Below, in pieces: positions 24,241 through 35,803 of a stretch of 36,818 nucleotides of DNA (positions are counted from its first letter, which is position 1; each line of letters begins with the position of its first letter). Source of the DNA: Desulfuromusa sp. (lineage in GTDB: Bacteria; Desulfobacterota; Desulfuromonadia; Desulfuromonadales; Geopsychrobacteraceae); NCBI GenBank assembly GCA_029933365.1, contig JAOZOH010000015.1:1-36818 (forward strand), given 5' to 3'. The position numbers were made by a program, and so were the translations under genes. The notes under the pieces are model-generated. The model did not search any database. It was given only the letters and a program-made list of their open reading frames with translations, and was not told where the DNA came from.

Positions 24241-24734
24241 TATCTTCTCCCATTAAAGACAGGAATCAGTTTTCGCCAGGGACGCTCACCATCTGCAGGA
24301 ATACAGCGGGCGGTAATCTTAACCCCAGCCTGATCAAGTAATTCCAGATCATCCAGATCAACAGGATCAAGAAATAGAGTGCAGCTCAGTCGAGCCTTCC
24401 CTTTCTTCGCTTGTAAATTTCCAAGATTTAGCTGATTGAATGTCAGACCACTATGATAGGCATGAACGGCATCGGCGGTTGTACCAAACAGCAAGAGAAC
24501 TCTCCGCTGCTTGAGTTGAGCTGAATTCAACAGGCTAATCGACTCTGCAACAGTTCCGATTTCAGCTCGTATCCGACTAGGGACTGACGCCTGCATCATC
24601 ATTTTTTGCAACGGATTCCCGGCAATCTCATCATTGGCAACCACAATGCAATCGGCCTGGACAAAGGGAACCCAAGCCTCCAAAACCTGACCATGGATTA
24701 AACGGTTATCAATGCGAGTAAGAACCAGAGACAT
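24240..24734 (-). CDS. PTS mannose/sorbose-family EIIB subunit
   Basis: A 164-residue cytoplasmic subunit that receives phosphate from EIIA on His14, seen in TRIDNRLIHGQVLEAW, and passes it to the sugar. Other family segments are IVVANDEIAGNPLQKMMM and NLGNLQAKKGKA. GGAG lies five bases before the ATG. It is 20 bases downstream of the EIIA gene. Confidence 0.92.
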   Translation of the reverse strand: MSLVLTRIDNRLIHGQVLEAWVPFVQADCIVVANDEIAGNPLQKMMMQASVPSRIRAEIGTVAESISLLNSAQLKQRRVLLLFGTTADAVHAYHSGLTFNQLNLGNLQAKKGKARLSCTLFLDPVDLDDLELLDQAGVKITARCIPADGERPWRKLIPVFNGRR

Positions 24735-24754
24735 CTATTCTCCAACGAGTCATT

Positions 24755-25162
24755 CTACCGAGCAGAACGTAGCAGTTCAGAAGGACGCATAATTGCGTTT
24801 TTAGCATAATCCTTGAGCAGCGCGGCCAACTCGTCCAGATTATTATTCGTACGAGCCCCAACACCTTTGATCAACATTGGCAAATTAACCCCCGTCAGGA
24901 TTTCAACCAACCCGTCCTGAAGAAATTCAGCACTGATATTGGTCGGAGTTCCACCAAACAGATCGGTCAAAATCAATGTCCCATCACCATCTTGTCTAAC
25001 CAGAGTTATGGCTTGCTGCAGCGCTTTTTTAGCAATATCAACTGACATCTCACGATCAATACAGACGGTCTCAACCGCATTGAGTGGACCAAGTATCAAC
25101 TCAGCCGCCTGGAGTAGTTCATCAGCCAAACCAGCGTGAGTTACAACAACAATACCAATCAC
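24755..25162 (-). CDS. PTS mannose/fructose-type EIIA subunit
   Basis: A 135-residue EIIA-Man domain protein. The phospho-accepting His9 lies in VVVTHAGLADEL, and LTDLFGGTPTNIS is the family signature. It takes phosphate from HPr and gives it to EIIB. It starts with GTG three bases after the rapZ stop, with AAGGG ahead of it, and stops with TAG. In many delta-proteobacteria this subunit stands near hprK and rapZ. Confidence 0.93.
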   Translation of the reverse strand: MIGIVVVTHAGLADELLQAAELILGPLNAVETVCIDREMSVDIAKKALQQAITLVRQDGDGTLILTDLFGGTPTNISAEFLQDGLVEILTGVNLPMLIKGVGARTNNNLDELAALLKDYAKNAIMRPSELLRSAR

Positions 25163-25165
25163 CTA

Positions 25166-26026
25166 TTAACCCTTATCAATATCACGGTGGTTACTCCTGA
25201 GGATAACTCCCGTTTCAGGAAAGCTACGGAACAGATCTTCAACAATGGAAACACTGCGATGTCTACCGCCGGTACAACCAATGGCAATAGTCAAGTAACT
25301 TTTCCCCTCTGCACAATAATGGGGTAGCAAAAAAACCAGTAACTGATCGAGGTGATAGCGAAAATCACGGCAGGCCTGTTGAGAGAGAACATATTCACGC
25401 AGTTTTGGATCCAAACCGGTCAGTGGTCGTAATTCATCAATATAATGCGGGTTGGGCAAAAAACGGACATCGAATACCAGATCAGAAGCTGGTGGAAGGC
25501 CATAACGGTAGCCAAATGACTCCAGATTAACAATAAGCAATGATTCATGTTTTTCGCCAAGAAAATCGAGCATCAGATCACGTAACTGCCGAGAATTAAG
25601 GTTACTGCTATCGATAATCTTTGTTGCACTATCTCGTAACTGATGCAATTGCTGGCGTTCCTTTTCTATTCCAACCTGAACAGTCTCAACTTCTGCCAGT
25701 GGATGTAAGCGTCGCGTTTCAGAGTAACGCCGCTGTAACACCGCATCTGCCGCTTCAAAAAACAAGATATCAAGTTGGTAACCATCTCCTTTTAATTGCT
25801 CAAAAATCTTCACATAGTCGGTCAAAAAACCACGGTTACGAACATCTATCACAACTGCAACACTCGCGTTTGGAGTCAGTCCCTCCCGAGCACGCTGCAT
25901 GAAATCCGGTAACATCACCAACGGCAGGTTATCAACCACGAAAAAGCCCTGATCCTCCAACACCCTGGCGGCGGTACTTTTTCCAGAGCCAGACAGCCCT
26001 GTAATAATCAGTAAGCGGCGGCTCAT
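25166..26026 (-). CDS. rapZ: RNase adapter protein RapZ, nucleotide-binding
   Basis: A 286-residue P-loop protein. It has Walker A GLSGSGKS (residues 10-17), FFVVDNLP, DVRNRGF, VFDVRFLPNP and the C-terminal GCTGGRHRSV. In E. coli RapZ guides RNase E to the small RNA GlmZ and senses glucosamine-6-phosphate. Outside enterobacteria that RNA partner is usually missing, so the role here is open. The ATG overlaps the hprK stop as ATGA, which links it to the PTS phosphorylation switch. Confidence 0.94.
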   Translation of the reverse strand: MSRRLLIITGLSGSGKSTAARVLEDQGFFVVDNLPLVMLPDFMQRAREGLTPNASVAVVIDVRNRGFLTDYVKIFEQLKGDGYQLDILFFEAADAVLQRRYSETRRLHPLAEVETVQVGIEKERQQLHQLRDSATKIIDSSNLNSRQLRDLMLDFLGEKHESLLIVNLESFGYRYGLPPASDLVFDVRFLPNPHYIDELRPLTGLDPKLREYVLSQQACRDFRYHLDQLLVFLLPHYCAEGKSYLTIAIGCTGGRHRSVSIVEDLFRSFPETGVILRSNHRDIDKG

Positions 26027-26997
26027 TCTAAATCATCCCCAATAATGTTATGAGAATGTAAGTGCGCCGCTTCGGCCATCCTTTTTTCCAGTAGTTCCTG
26101 AAATTCACGGGCACTATGATAACCCATCTCTTTCAGCAGCTGATTACGTGCTGCAACTTCAACAATAGTGCTGATATTCCGACCTGGAGCAACTGGTATC
26201 CGTGCAAAGGGAAGATCAACCCCATGAATACTGAAGGTCTGCTTTTCTAACCCCAAACGATCATATTCTTTACCATCTTCCCACTTAACTAACTCGACAA
26301 CCAGATCAATTTTTTTGCGTTCGCGAATTGCACCAACACCGAATAGATGCTTGATGTTAAGAATACCCAGTCCACGTATTTCCATATGGTAGTGGAGCAG
26401 ATCCATCCCTTCACCAAAAATAACTGAAGGGAGCTTAAAGCGCACCTTGATAATATCATCCGCAACCAGGCGATAACCGCGCAGAATCAACTCAAGTGCA
26501 CACTCACTTTTACCAACCCCGCTTTTCCCCTGGATCAAAACACCGACGCCCAGCACGTCCATCAGGACTCCGTGCAAAGTTGAAGTCGGTAGCAGACGTT
26601 CTTCCAGAAAACGGGTCAGCAGGGCGATAAAGTTAGAGCTGAGGTGTTTGGTTCTCAGCAGGGGGGTGTTTCCTGCTTCAGTATACTCGATGAGATAATC
26701 TGGGGCTTCCTGATTTTTGGTAATGATCAGGCAGGAAAGGTTCTTACGACAGAGACCCCGTAACTTTTCAATCGCTTCATCCCGGGACATGGATTGCAGG
26801 AAACTCAATTCAGTGGAACCAATGATTTGCACCCGATCGGGGTGCAAACTATCTGTATAGCCAGCCAGAGCCAGTCCTGGCTTTTGAATCCTTGGCACCG
26901 AAATTATGTTGGATAATCCTCCGGCACCGGACAACAGTTCTAGATCGAGTCCCGATTCTTTTTCATCAAGCATTTCCTGAATGGTAAGTTTTGGCAT
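26023..26997 (-). CDS. hprK: HPr kinase/phosphorylase
   Basis: A 324-residue enzyme that phosphorylates HPr on Ser46 with ATP or pyrophosphate and reverses it with phosphate. It has the N-terminal DRTGG-like domain (to about 130), then Walker A GKSGVGKS (157-164), the signature EIRGLGILNIKHLFG, and the C-terminal AARNQLLKEMGYHSA. ATG 26997 is chosen because MPKLTIQEML is the normal start; the longer reading to 27105 runs back into ptsN. Its target serine is present in the local HPr. Confidence 0.95.
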   Translation of the reverse strand: MPKLTIQEMLDEKESGLDLELLSGAGGLSNIISVPRIQKPGLALAGYTDSLHPDRVQIIGSTELSFLQSMSRDEAIEKLRGLCRKNLSCLIITKNQEAPDYLIEYTEAGNTPLLRTKHLSSNFIALLTRFLEERLLPTSTLHGVLMDVLGVGVLIQGKSGVGKSECALELILRGYRLVADDIIKVRFKLPSVIFGEGMDLLHYHMEIRGLGILNIKHLFGVGAIRERKKIDLVVELVKWEDGKEYDRLGLEKQTFSIHGVDLPFARIPVAPGRNISTIVEVAARNQLLKEMGYHSAREFQELLEKRMAEAAHLHSHNIIGDDLE

Positions 26998-27046
26998 AGT
27001 CTCAGAACCTGATCGGGAACAGAAATGAGGAAGAGATTCCTTAAAA

Positions 27047-27508
27047 TCAGGCTTGTCCCTCCTGATCAAGAATAACTTGGTAAATAGCCTGCTGATCAGG
27101 AGCATTCATCAATTTCTTCCTAACAGCGATATCTTTTAATAACTTGGAAATTCTTGCCAAAGTCTTCAGGTGGACACCGACTGATTCCTCGGGAGCAATC
27201 AGTAAGAAAAACAGGTAAGCGGGCTGTCCATCCATTGATTCAAAATCAACTCCAGAGTGACTCCGCCCAAAAACCAGTTTCAACTCGGGAATTCCTGCTA
27301 ATTTGCCATGGGGGATTGCTACACCATCACCTATTCCAGTACTACCAAGTTTTTCCCGCTCTTGTAAAACAGCAATAACATCATCTCGATTAAGAGAGGA
27401 TTCACAGGAAATCAGAGAATCGGTCAGTTCCGCAAGAGTTGTACTTTTATCTTTAGCTTGCAAATCAGCAACAATAGCCTGTGGATCCAGCAGTTCAGAT
27501 ATTTTCAT
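27047..27508 (-). CDS. ptsN: Nitrogen-PTS EIIA component
   Basis: A 153-residue EIIA of the fructose/nitrogen class with phospho-histidine H67 in GIGDGVAIPHGK. It has LGSTGIGDG, YLFFLLIAPEESVGVHLKTLA and a C-terminal helix ending VILDQEGQA. PtsN regulates rather than transports; partners in other bacteria include potassium transporters and sensor kinases. Either of two ATGs (27514, 27508) could start it; 27508 gives the usual MKISELL. It follows hpf but a terminator hairpin intervenes. Confidence 0.93.
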   Translation of the reverse strand: MKISELLDPQAIVADLQAKDKSTTLAELTDSLISCESSLNRDDVIAVLQEREKLGSTGIGDGVAIPHGKLAGIPELKLVFGRSHSGVDFESMDGQPAYLFFLLIAPEESVGVHLKTLARISKLLKDIAVRKKLMNAPDQQAIYQVILDQEGQA

Positions 27509-27535
27509 AATCATATTCTTATTAGGTCAGCAATG

Positions 27536-27576
27536 AAAAAATACGGGTCTTTATCTATATCAAGAAAAAGACCCGT
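27536..27576 (-). terminator. Rho-independent terminator between hpf and ptsN
   Basis: On the minus strand ACGGGTCTTT (27567-27576) pairs perfectly with AAAGACCCGT (27543-27552), followed by ATTTTTTC. It lies just after the hpf stop and about 28 bases before the ptsN start. It should end the rpoN-hpf transcript or act as an attenuator for the PTS genes. Confidence 0.85.
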
Positions 27577-27586
27577 TGCGCAAATA

Positions 27587-28135
27587 TTAGCTCCCTTGGG
27601 GAACTATTAAACCATAATTTCCATCTTTACGTCGATAAACTACATGCATTTGTGCAGAACTATCATCGGTAAAAGCAAGGAAATCCTTATTCAGAAGATC
27701 CATTTGCATCACCGCTTCTTCCACCGACATCGGTTTGACAGAAAAAGAGTGACTTCGGATAATCTCAGGACTGTCACTTCCCTCATCAACACTTGATGCA
27801 GCAAAAACAGTCTTTTCCAGACGCCGTTGAATTCCGCTGTTCCCTTTATGCCGCTTTAATTTATCTTTATAACGCTTCAGCTGCCGTTCGATTTTATCAA
27901 CCATCAAATCGATGGCGGCATACATATCTTCCTTACTTTCTGTACTCTTCATGGTCAACCCTTTGGCGACCATGGTCACTTCGGCACGATTATTTATTTT
28001 TTTTTGTACGGATAAAACTACCTGGGCATCAATGGGTTCATCGATATACTTTTTAACCCGGGCCAGTTTCTCTTCCACGTAGTTGCGAATAGCATCACTG
28101 CTCTCCATATGACGGAAAGTAACGGCAATTTGCAT
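27587..28135 (-). CDS. hpf: Ribosome hibernation promoting factor, long form
   Basis: A 182-residue protein of the long HPF type, which pairs ribosomes into inactive 100S dimers in stationary phase. The N-terminal ribosome-binding domain (1-100) reads TFRHMESSDAIRNYVEEKL and ends KRYKDKLKRHKG. The C-terminal dimerisation domain (about 125-180) has VEEAVMQMDLLNKDFLAF and VVYRRKDGNYGLIVP. A strong GAGGAGG lies seven bases before ATG. It stands in its classical place after rpoN. Confidence 0.95.
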   Translation of the reverse strand: MQIAVTFRHMESSDAIRNYVEEKLARVKKYIDEPIDAQVVLSVQKKINNRAEVTMVAKGLTMKSTESKEDMYAAIDLMVDKIERQLKRYKDKLKRHKGNSGIQRRLEKTVFAASSVDEGSDSPEIIRSHSFSVKPMSVEEAVMQMDLLNKDFLAFTDDSSAQMHVVYRRKDGNYGLIVPQGS

Positions 28136-28319
28136 AGGGCAACCTCCTCACTTCAACAGACTCCGGCATGAAGTCTGGATTAATCTAACTATAACGTAGA
28201 ATCACCCATGAGGCATCTCTTCCCCATGGAAATAATCATATAATCTTGCACAATGGTTTTTCAGGGGTGAAGGCATACATAAAGTATGTAATAATTCTGA
28301 AAAGACGACTGCAACGCCA

Positions 28320-29774
28320 TCAAAACAGCCTTTTCCGCTCTGTTGACGAACCAAGACCAAGCATCTCCCGATATTTAGTCACCGTCCGGCGAGCAATATT
28401 AATATCCTGAGCTTCCAAAAGAGCAACAATTTTCTGATCTGAATAAGGCTTTTTTGGATTTTCTTCTGCTATAATCTCTTTGATACGACTCTTGACACTC
28501 TCCGAAGCTATGGCATCTCCATCAGCCGTATTGATCCCGCTGTTAAAGAAATATTTCAGTTCAAACAGCCCCTGTGGAGTCTGCACATATTTGTTTGTTG
28601 TCACCCGACTGACTGTCGATTCATGCATCTCAATGTCGTCAGCAACGTCGCGAAGAACAAGGGGCTTCAGATACTCAATCCCTTTGTCGAAGAATTCCCG
28701 CTGAAACTTGACGATACTTTTAGTGACCTTGTAAATGGTCCTCTGACGTTGATGAATACTCTTGATCAACCAAACCGCACTGCGCATTTTCTCCTGAATA
28801 TACTCTCCGGCCTTTTTATCAACAGCCTTTGAATCAGTCAATGCATTACGGTAGAAAGAATTGATACGCAAATTTGGCAAACCATCATCATTCTGCGTCA
28901 CAACATACTCATCCCCAACCTTATGGACAAAGATGTCGGGAGAAATATAGTGAACATCCTCTTCGTTATAGGCTCTACCAGGGCGTGGATCGAGGCTGGA
29001 GATCATTTTTGCAGCTTGTAGCACATCATCCAGAGAAACCTTTAATGCTTTGGCAATGATTGGGTACTTACGGCCTTCCAACTCAACGATAAAGTCACGC
29101 AGAATGGTCGCAGCCAAAGAATCTGACAACGACACTCTTTCCAGTTGCAGCAGCAGACATTCCTGAAGATTTCGACACGCGACCCCAGCCGGATCAAACT
29201 GCTGAACCCGCTTAAAAGCTGACTCAAAAACTTCCAGATCCTGCCCTGAAGTTTCTGACATCTCCTCCAGGCTGGCATGCAGGTAGCCAATATCATCCAG
29301 ATTTCCGATAATTTCAGCAGCAGCAAGCCGCTCTGCATCTGTAAATATAGAAAGACTGAGCTGCCACATCAGGTGATCCTTCAGACTTTCCTGTCGAGTC
29401 AGCAAACTCTCGTAAGAGGGTCTATCCTCATGATCTTCGTAACTGTTGCGGGTATCGCTGCTATTGAGACTGTAACCTTCAAGATAGGTTTGCCAGTCGA
29501 TATCGGTCATCCCCTCCGCTTCAGCCTTAACTTCCTGCTCAGGAGCAGCATCTGCCGTTGTAACAGCTTCCCCCTCAAGATTGGCAACTCCCTCATCGTG
29601 TTCCTCTTTTGTCTCGGTCCCCTCTTCAAGTAGCGGATTTTCAGCCAGTTCTTCAGTGACAACATCAACCAATTCCATCCGCGACAGTTGCAATAATTTG
29701 ATTGCCTGCTGCAGTTGGGGTGTCATCACCAGTTGTTGACTGAGCTTAACTTGTAGTCGAAGATCAAGAGCCAT
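28320..29774 (-). CDS. rpoN: RNA polymerase sigma-54 factor
   Basis: A 484-residue sigma factor. The glutamine-rich activator-contact region (1-50) reads KLSQQLVMTPQLQQAIKLLQ. An acidic linker (about 50-120) is followed by the core-binding domain, the helix-turn-helix region (ADDIEMHESTVSRVTTNKY), and the RpoN box ARRTVTKYRE close to the C-terminus, followed by MLGLGSS. It directs transcription from -24/-12 promoters with an AAA+ activator. It lies 95 bases after lptB and 184 before hpf. Confidence 0.97.
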   Translation of the reverse strand: MALDLRLQVKLSQQLVMTPQLQQAIKLLQLSRMELVDVVTEELAENPLLEEGTETKEEHDEGVANLEGEAVTTADAAPEQEVKAEAEGMTDIDWQTYLEGYSLNSSDTRNSYEDHEDRPSYESLLTRQESLKDHLMWQLSLSIFTDAERLAAAEIIGNLDDIGYLHASLEEMSETSGQDLEVFESAFKRVQQFDPAGVACRNLQECLLLQLERVSLSDSLAATILRDFIVELEGRKYPIIAKALKVSLDDVLQAAKMISSLDPRPGRAYNEEDVHYISPDIFVHKVGDEYVVTQNDDGLPNLRINSFYRNALTDSKAVDKKAGEYIQEKMRSAVWLIKSIHQRQRTIYKVTKSIVKFQREFFDKGIEYLKPLVLRDVADDIEMHESTVSRVTTNKYVQTPQGLFELKYFFNSGINTADGDAIASESVKSRIKEIIAEENPKKPYSDQKIVALLEAQDINIARRTVTKYREMLGLGSSTERKRLF

Positions 29775-29869
29775 AAAGTTGTTTTTCCAAGGGGTAGTTA
29801 GGGGTTAACCACCGTAAAATTTAATTTTAAGAGTATAGTTGGTGCCAATAGCCCACTTTTACACATAGA

Positions 29870-30595
29870 TTAAAGTTTAAATTTTTCTCCCAGATAAATT
29901 TCCCGTGCGCGAGGGCTTGCAGCAATTTCCTCAGGAGTTCCAAATTCAAGCAATTTGCCCTGATTCAGGATGTAAGCCTGATCGCAAACGCCGAGTGTTT
30001 CGCGCACATTATGATCAGAAATCAGAATACCAATTCCTCGCTCTTTAAGCTGTGAAATAATTGCCTGAATATCAATCACTGCAATTGGATCAATCCCGGC
30101 AAACGGTTCATCCAACAACAAAAAAGCAGGCTCAAGCACCAGAGACCTGGCAATCTCAACCCGGCGACGTTCCCCACCAGAAAGGGCATAACCTTTTGAA
30201 TCTCGAATATGAGCAATATTCAAATCATCCAGCAACTCTTCCAGACGCTGCTGTTGTTCACCATGCGTGAGCTTCAGGGTTTCAATAATGGCCGACAGAT
30301 TTTCTGCCACTGTCAACTTACGAAAAACTGAAGCTTCCTGTGGCAAATAAGAAATCCCGGATCGTGCCCGCTGATACATAGGTAAGCCCGTGATATTCTT
30401 CTCATCCAGAAAAACTGACCCCTGATCCGGCTTTGCCAGACCCACGACCATATAAAAGCTGGTTGTTTTGCCAGCGCCATTTGGACCCAACAGGCCAATG
30501 ACCTGTCCTGAGTGGACTTCCAGATTGACTCCACAAACAACCTCGCGACCTGCATAAGACTTATGCAGGTCGGTCGCCCTGAGAACTCTACTCAC
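29870..30595 (-). CDS. lptB: LPS export ABC transporter ATP-binding protein
   Basis: A 241-residue ATPase that, with LptF and LptG, extracts lipopolysaccharide from the inner membrane and pushes it to LptC and LptA. It has Walker [25 protein letters not shown], signature [15 protein letters not shown], Walker [14 protein letters not shown] and the switch histidine in ISDHNVRET. It starts at GTG 30595, which overlaps the lptA stop as GTGA. LptF and LptG are not in the window. Confidence 0.96.
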   Translation of the reverse strand: MSRVLRATDLHKSYAGREVVCGVNLEVHSGQVIGLLGPNGAGKTTSFYMVVGLAKPDQGSVFLDEKNITGLPMYQRARSGISYLPQEASVFRKLTVAENLSAIIETLKLTHGEQQQRLEELLDDLNIAHIRDSKGYALSGGERRRVEIARSLVLEPAFLLLDEPFAGIDPIAVIDIQAIISQLKERGIGILISDHNVRETLGVCDQAYILNQGKLLEFGTPEEIAASPRAREIYLGEKFKL

Positions 30596-31095
30596 GGCTT
30601 TTCCAGTTTTTTCTCAGGGACAATAACTGCCTTAACCCGAGATTTTTCAGAGCTTTTAATCAGAGTTCTATTTTCTTTCATATAGAGGGTAATTTCATCC
30701 CCTGAAATTATATTCTTTCCCTGCGTCACCTCAGCATTGCCGATTAAAACCAATATTTCTTCCGCTTGATGAAAAACAGCTTTCTCTGCTGTAGCAATCC
30801 GGTCAAGTTGCAGGACTTTGACCCCGCCAATCGCATCCAAACGTTCAATCTGATCCTGGTTCTTGTGTAAAAACACAATCAGCTTATCCGCATGGAGGAT
30901 CATTTCTCCTTGTTTGGCAACAACATCCCCAATAAAGATTGACTGCCGCTGCTGTTGTAATACTTCCAGCTGTTGCGCAGTAATTTCAATCGGCTGATTA
31001 CGATCCAGCTCCGTTTTTGTGTCAGCGGCAAAAACTGCAGACACACAACTACATGAAAAACAAAAAAATAATAACAGAAACCATCTACCCATCAT
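30592..31095 (-). CDS. lptA: LPS transport periplasmic protein LptA
   Basis: A 167-residue periplasmic OstA-like protein that forms the bridge carrying lipopolysaccharide across the periplasm. The signal peptide is [18 protein letters not shown]. The mature part shows the jellyroll repeat pattern: [54 protein letters not shown] and [10 protein letters not shown]. Normally it is coupled to lptC; here a palindromic element fills the space, ending 15 bases before the lptA start. Confidence 0.92.
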   Translation of the reverse strand: MMGRWFLLLFFCFSCSCVSAVFAADTKTELDRNQPIEITAQQLEVLQQQRQSIFIGDVVAKQGEMILHADKLIVFLHKNQDQIERLDAIGGVKVLQLDRIATAEKAVFHQAEEILVLIGNAEVTQGKNIISGDEITLYMKENRTLIKSSEKSRVKAVIVPEKKLEKP

Positions 31096-31110
31096 CTATT
31101 TTTTCTCACT

Positions 31111-31280
31111 GCTAGCAGCCTGTCGGACTATCTGGGCTGAAGCGAAAATTTGGTTGTTCGTGATCAGATTTTGGCTCATTTGAGAGTAATAGCCATAGCT
31201 ATTGGTCGAAAAGGAGCTGAAACTTGAGCCAAACAGACGAATTTGCAGCCAGTTCATTGTTAGTCCGACAGACTGCCAGC
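31111..31280. repeat. MITE-like palindromic element between lptC and lptA
   Basis: Terminal inverted repeats of 20 bp with two mismatches (31111-31130 and 31261-31280; core CTGTCGGACTA). Inner pairs include TTTGGCTCA with TGAGCCAAA, and a central AATAGC-CATA-GCTATT hairpin at about 31186-31202. The element is about 170 bp and codes for nothing. On the minus strand it gives the last codons and the stop of lptC and ends 15 bases before the lptA start. No clear target duplication is seen. Confidence 0.82.
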
Positions 31281-31829
31281 TGGATACAGCAGCATCCAGA
31301 CATTATTTTTTACCAGCATGCGGCCCTGATCAATATCAATTTGTAACCCGATTCCAGTCAACTCCGCCTGAGAGGAAAGAAACCGGATTGGATCTTTTGT
31401 ACTCAACTGGCGAATCCGATCATCATAGTGCAACCGTTCGGTAAAAAGTTGTTCACCCCGCCCAGTTGTCAACACGACATTTCCCCAGACATCAACCCGG
31501 CTTGTTTCCTGCTCTAACTGCCCCTGATCGGCCTGCAGCGTGAGGTCACCAAATTGCCCCGCTGCGTAAAACAGTAACTTGACGACTTCAAGTTTTGCCA
31601 GGCTGCTGTCGCGTTGATATTCAGCTTTATCGGCATCAAGAGTCCAACGCCGCTGACCATCTTCGTTCTGGGTATAGTGGAGTTCCTCGAGAGCCAGATC
31701 AATATTTTCCGGCAACATACTGAGAATTTCTTCCGGGCTCTGCTGTTGCAAATGACGATAAATAATCGTTGTCAAACCAACAACAGAAATCAGGATCAAA
31801 AGCGCCAGCAAACGCCGTAAATTAAACAT
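31260..31829 (-). CDS. lptC: LPS export protein LptC
   Basis: A 189-residue bitopic protein with an N-terminal membrane helix (LLALLILISVVGLTTIIY) and a periplasmic jellyroll (about 45-185) typical of LptC: EELHYTQNEDGQRRWTLDAD, SRVDVWGNVVLTTGRGEQLF, and PIRFLSSQAELTGIGLQID. It accepts lipopolysaccharide from LptB2FG and passes it to LptA. Its last residues, about AGSLSD, and the TAA stop come from the terminal repeat of the adjacent palindromic element, so the natural C-terminus may have differed. It overlaps kdsC by one base (TGATG). Confidence 0.9.
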   Translation of the reverse strand: MFNLRRLLALLILISVVGLTTIIYRHLQQQSPEEILSMLPENIDLALEELHYTQNEDGQRRWTLDADKAEYQRDSSLAKLEVVKLLFYAAGQFGDLTLQADQGQLEQETSRVDVWGNVVLTTGRGEQLFTERLHYDDRIRQLSTKDPIRFLSSQAELTGIGLQIDIDQGRMLVKNNVWMLLYPAGSLSD

Positions 31830-32362
31830 CAGTCCGGCATAAAAGCAGGATCAAAATATCTCTTTGTCAACTCGTCCCACTGCCCCGAAGCGCGCAACAA
31901 TAAATCACATATCTCCCTGACTGCCCCGCAACCACCGGGACGTGATGCCACGTAATCCACAAAAGGAAACACATCAGAAACAGCATCGGCAACAGTTGCA
32001 CTGAAACCCACCCGGCGTAAAATAGGGAGGTCGACAACATCATCGCCAACATAGGCTATCCGCTCATCGGTCAATCCCTGCTCAGCAAGAATTTCCAGAT
32101 AGGGTTCCAGCTTGTGCAAAGCTCCCTGGTAAAGTATTTCAATTCCCAACTCTTTCGCCCGTCTGCTGACAACCTCTGAGGACCTTCCGGTGATAATGCC
32201 GATCTTAATCCCTGCACGTTGAAGCAGCTTCAAACCGTGTCCATCTTTGACATCAAATGCTTTTAACTCATTGCCTTGATTATCGTAGATAATCCGTCCA
32301 TCGGTTAGAACACCATCAACATCAAGCAACAGCAGTTTAATTTTAGCCAGCTTGGCTTCCAT
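31829..32362 (-). CDS. kdsC: 3-deoxy-D-manno-octulosonate 8-phosphate phosphatase
   Basis: A 177-residue C0-type HAD phosphatase, the usual size. It has motif I DVDGVLTDG, IITGRSSEVVSRRAKELGI, and motif IV YVGDDVVDLPIL. It frees Kdo from Kdo-8-phosphate, the step before activation by KdsB. It starts where kdsD stops (TAATG) and is coupled to lptC. Confidence 0.95.
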   Translation of the reverse strand: MEAKLAKIKLLLLDVDGVLTDGRIIYDNQGNELKAFDVKDGHGLKLLQRAGIKIGIITGRSSEVVSRRAKELGIEILYQGALHKLEPYLEILAEQGLTDERIAYVGDDVVDLPILRRVGFSATVADAVSDVFPFVDYVASRPGGCGAVREICDLLLRASGQWDELTKRYFDPAFMPD

Positions 32363-33323
32363 TAAACCACCCCTGATTTAAGCAGATCGTGCAAATGGAC
32401 AATACCGACAGGTAATGTCCCCTGCTCATCAGCAAAAACAAATAATGACGTAATCGAATGCTTCTCCATAATTTGCAACGCTTTTGCTGCCAAATTCCGC
32501 CGCAGAATCCTTTTTGGCGCAGTTGACATTGCCTGATGAATTGGTTGCTGCAGGCTCTCCAAGCCAAGTTCCATAATGCGGCGCAAATCACCATCAGTAA
32601 AAACCCCAACCAGAACACCTTGAGTGTCAACAACACCGGTTACGCCCAGTTTTTTACTGGTAATTTCAAACAAAGCATCACGCAGCAGAGTCTCGCGTGC
32701 GACAAGTGGGATCTCGTCACCAACATGCATCAGATCCTCTACTCGCAAGAGCAACTTCTTCCCTAGCGCACCACCCGGATGGAAAAGGGCAAAATCTTCT
32801 GCCTTAAATCCCCGTTCATCCAACAGAGCAACCGCGAGGGCATCCCCCATAGCCAATGTTGCTGTCGTACTGGCAGTCGGTGCCAATCCTAGCGGACAAG
32901 CCTCCTCAGCTACACTGATATCGAGATGGACATCTCCAGCAATTGCCAAAGTGCTTTGAGGATTTCCTGATATAGCAATCAGCGGTAATCCCATCCGTTT
33001 AATCACTGGCAAAATCCGACAGACTTCTTCAGTTTCACCTGAGTAAGAGACAGCAATAACAACATCCCCTCTTGAAAGCATCCCCAGATCGCCATGAATT
33101 CCCTCAGCAGGATGAAGAAAAAATGTCGGGGTTCCTGTAGAAGCCATAGTTGCTGCAATTTTTTGGCAAATCAATCCGGACTTTCCCATTCCAGTCACAA
33201 CGACTTTCCCCCGACAATCAAGAATCATTTTAACGGCTTGTGAAAAAGCACCATCAATCCGGGATTGCAATGCCAAAACAGCGTCTGCCTCAATCTGCAA
33301 AACTCGTTTTGCTGTTTCAATCA

Positions 33324-33324
<1 letters not shown>
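32362..33324 (-). CDS. kdsD: D-arabinose 5-phosphate isomerase
   Basis: A 320-residue enzyme with an N-terminal SIS domain (1-190; VVVTGMGKSGLI, SYSGETEEV, LAPTASTTATLAMGDALA, FHPGGALGK) and two CBS domains (about 205-320). It turns ribulose 5-phosphate into arabinose 5-phosphate, the precursor used by KdsA. The Kdo gene neighbours favour KdsD over its paralogue names KpsF and GutQ. It overlaps both kdsA (TGATG) and kdsC. Confidence 0.94.

Positions 33325-35803
<2,479 letters not shown>

Noticed and set aside
26998..27105. N-terminal extension of HprK
   Set aside because: It is the tail of the ptsN region in another frame; the family's usual start is the ATG at 26997.
28273..28289. Palindrome CATACATAAAGTATG upstream of hpf as an operator
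   Set aside because: Only a 5-bp stem, no matching second copy, and no linked regulator; too weak to call.
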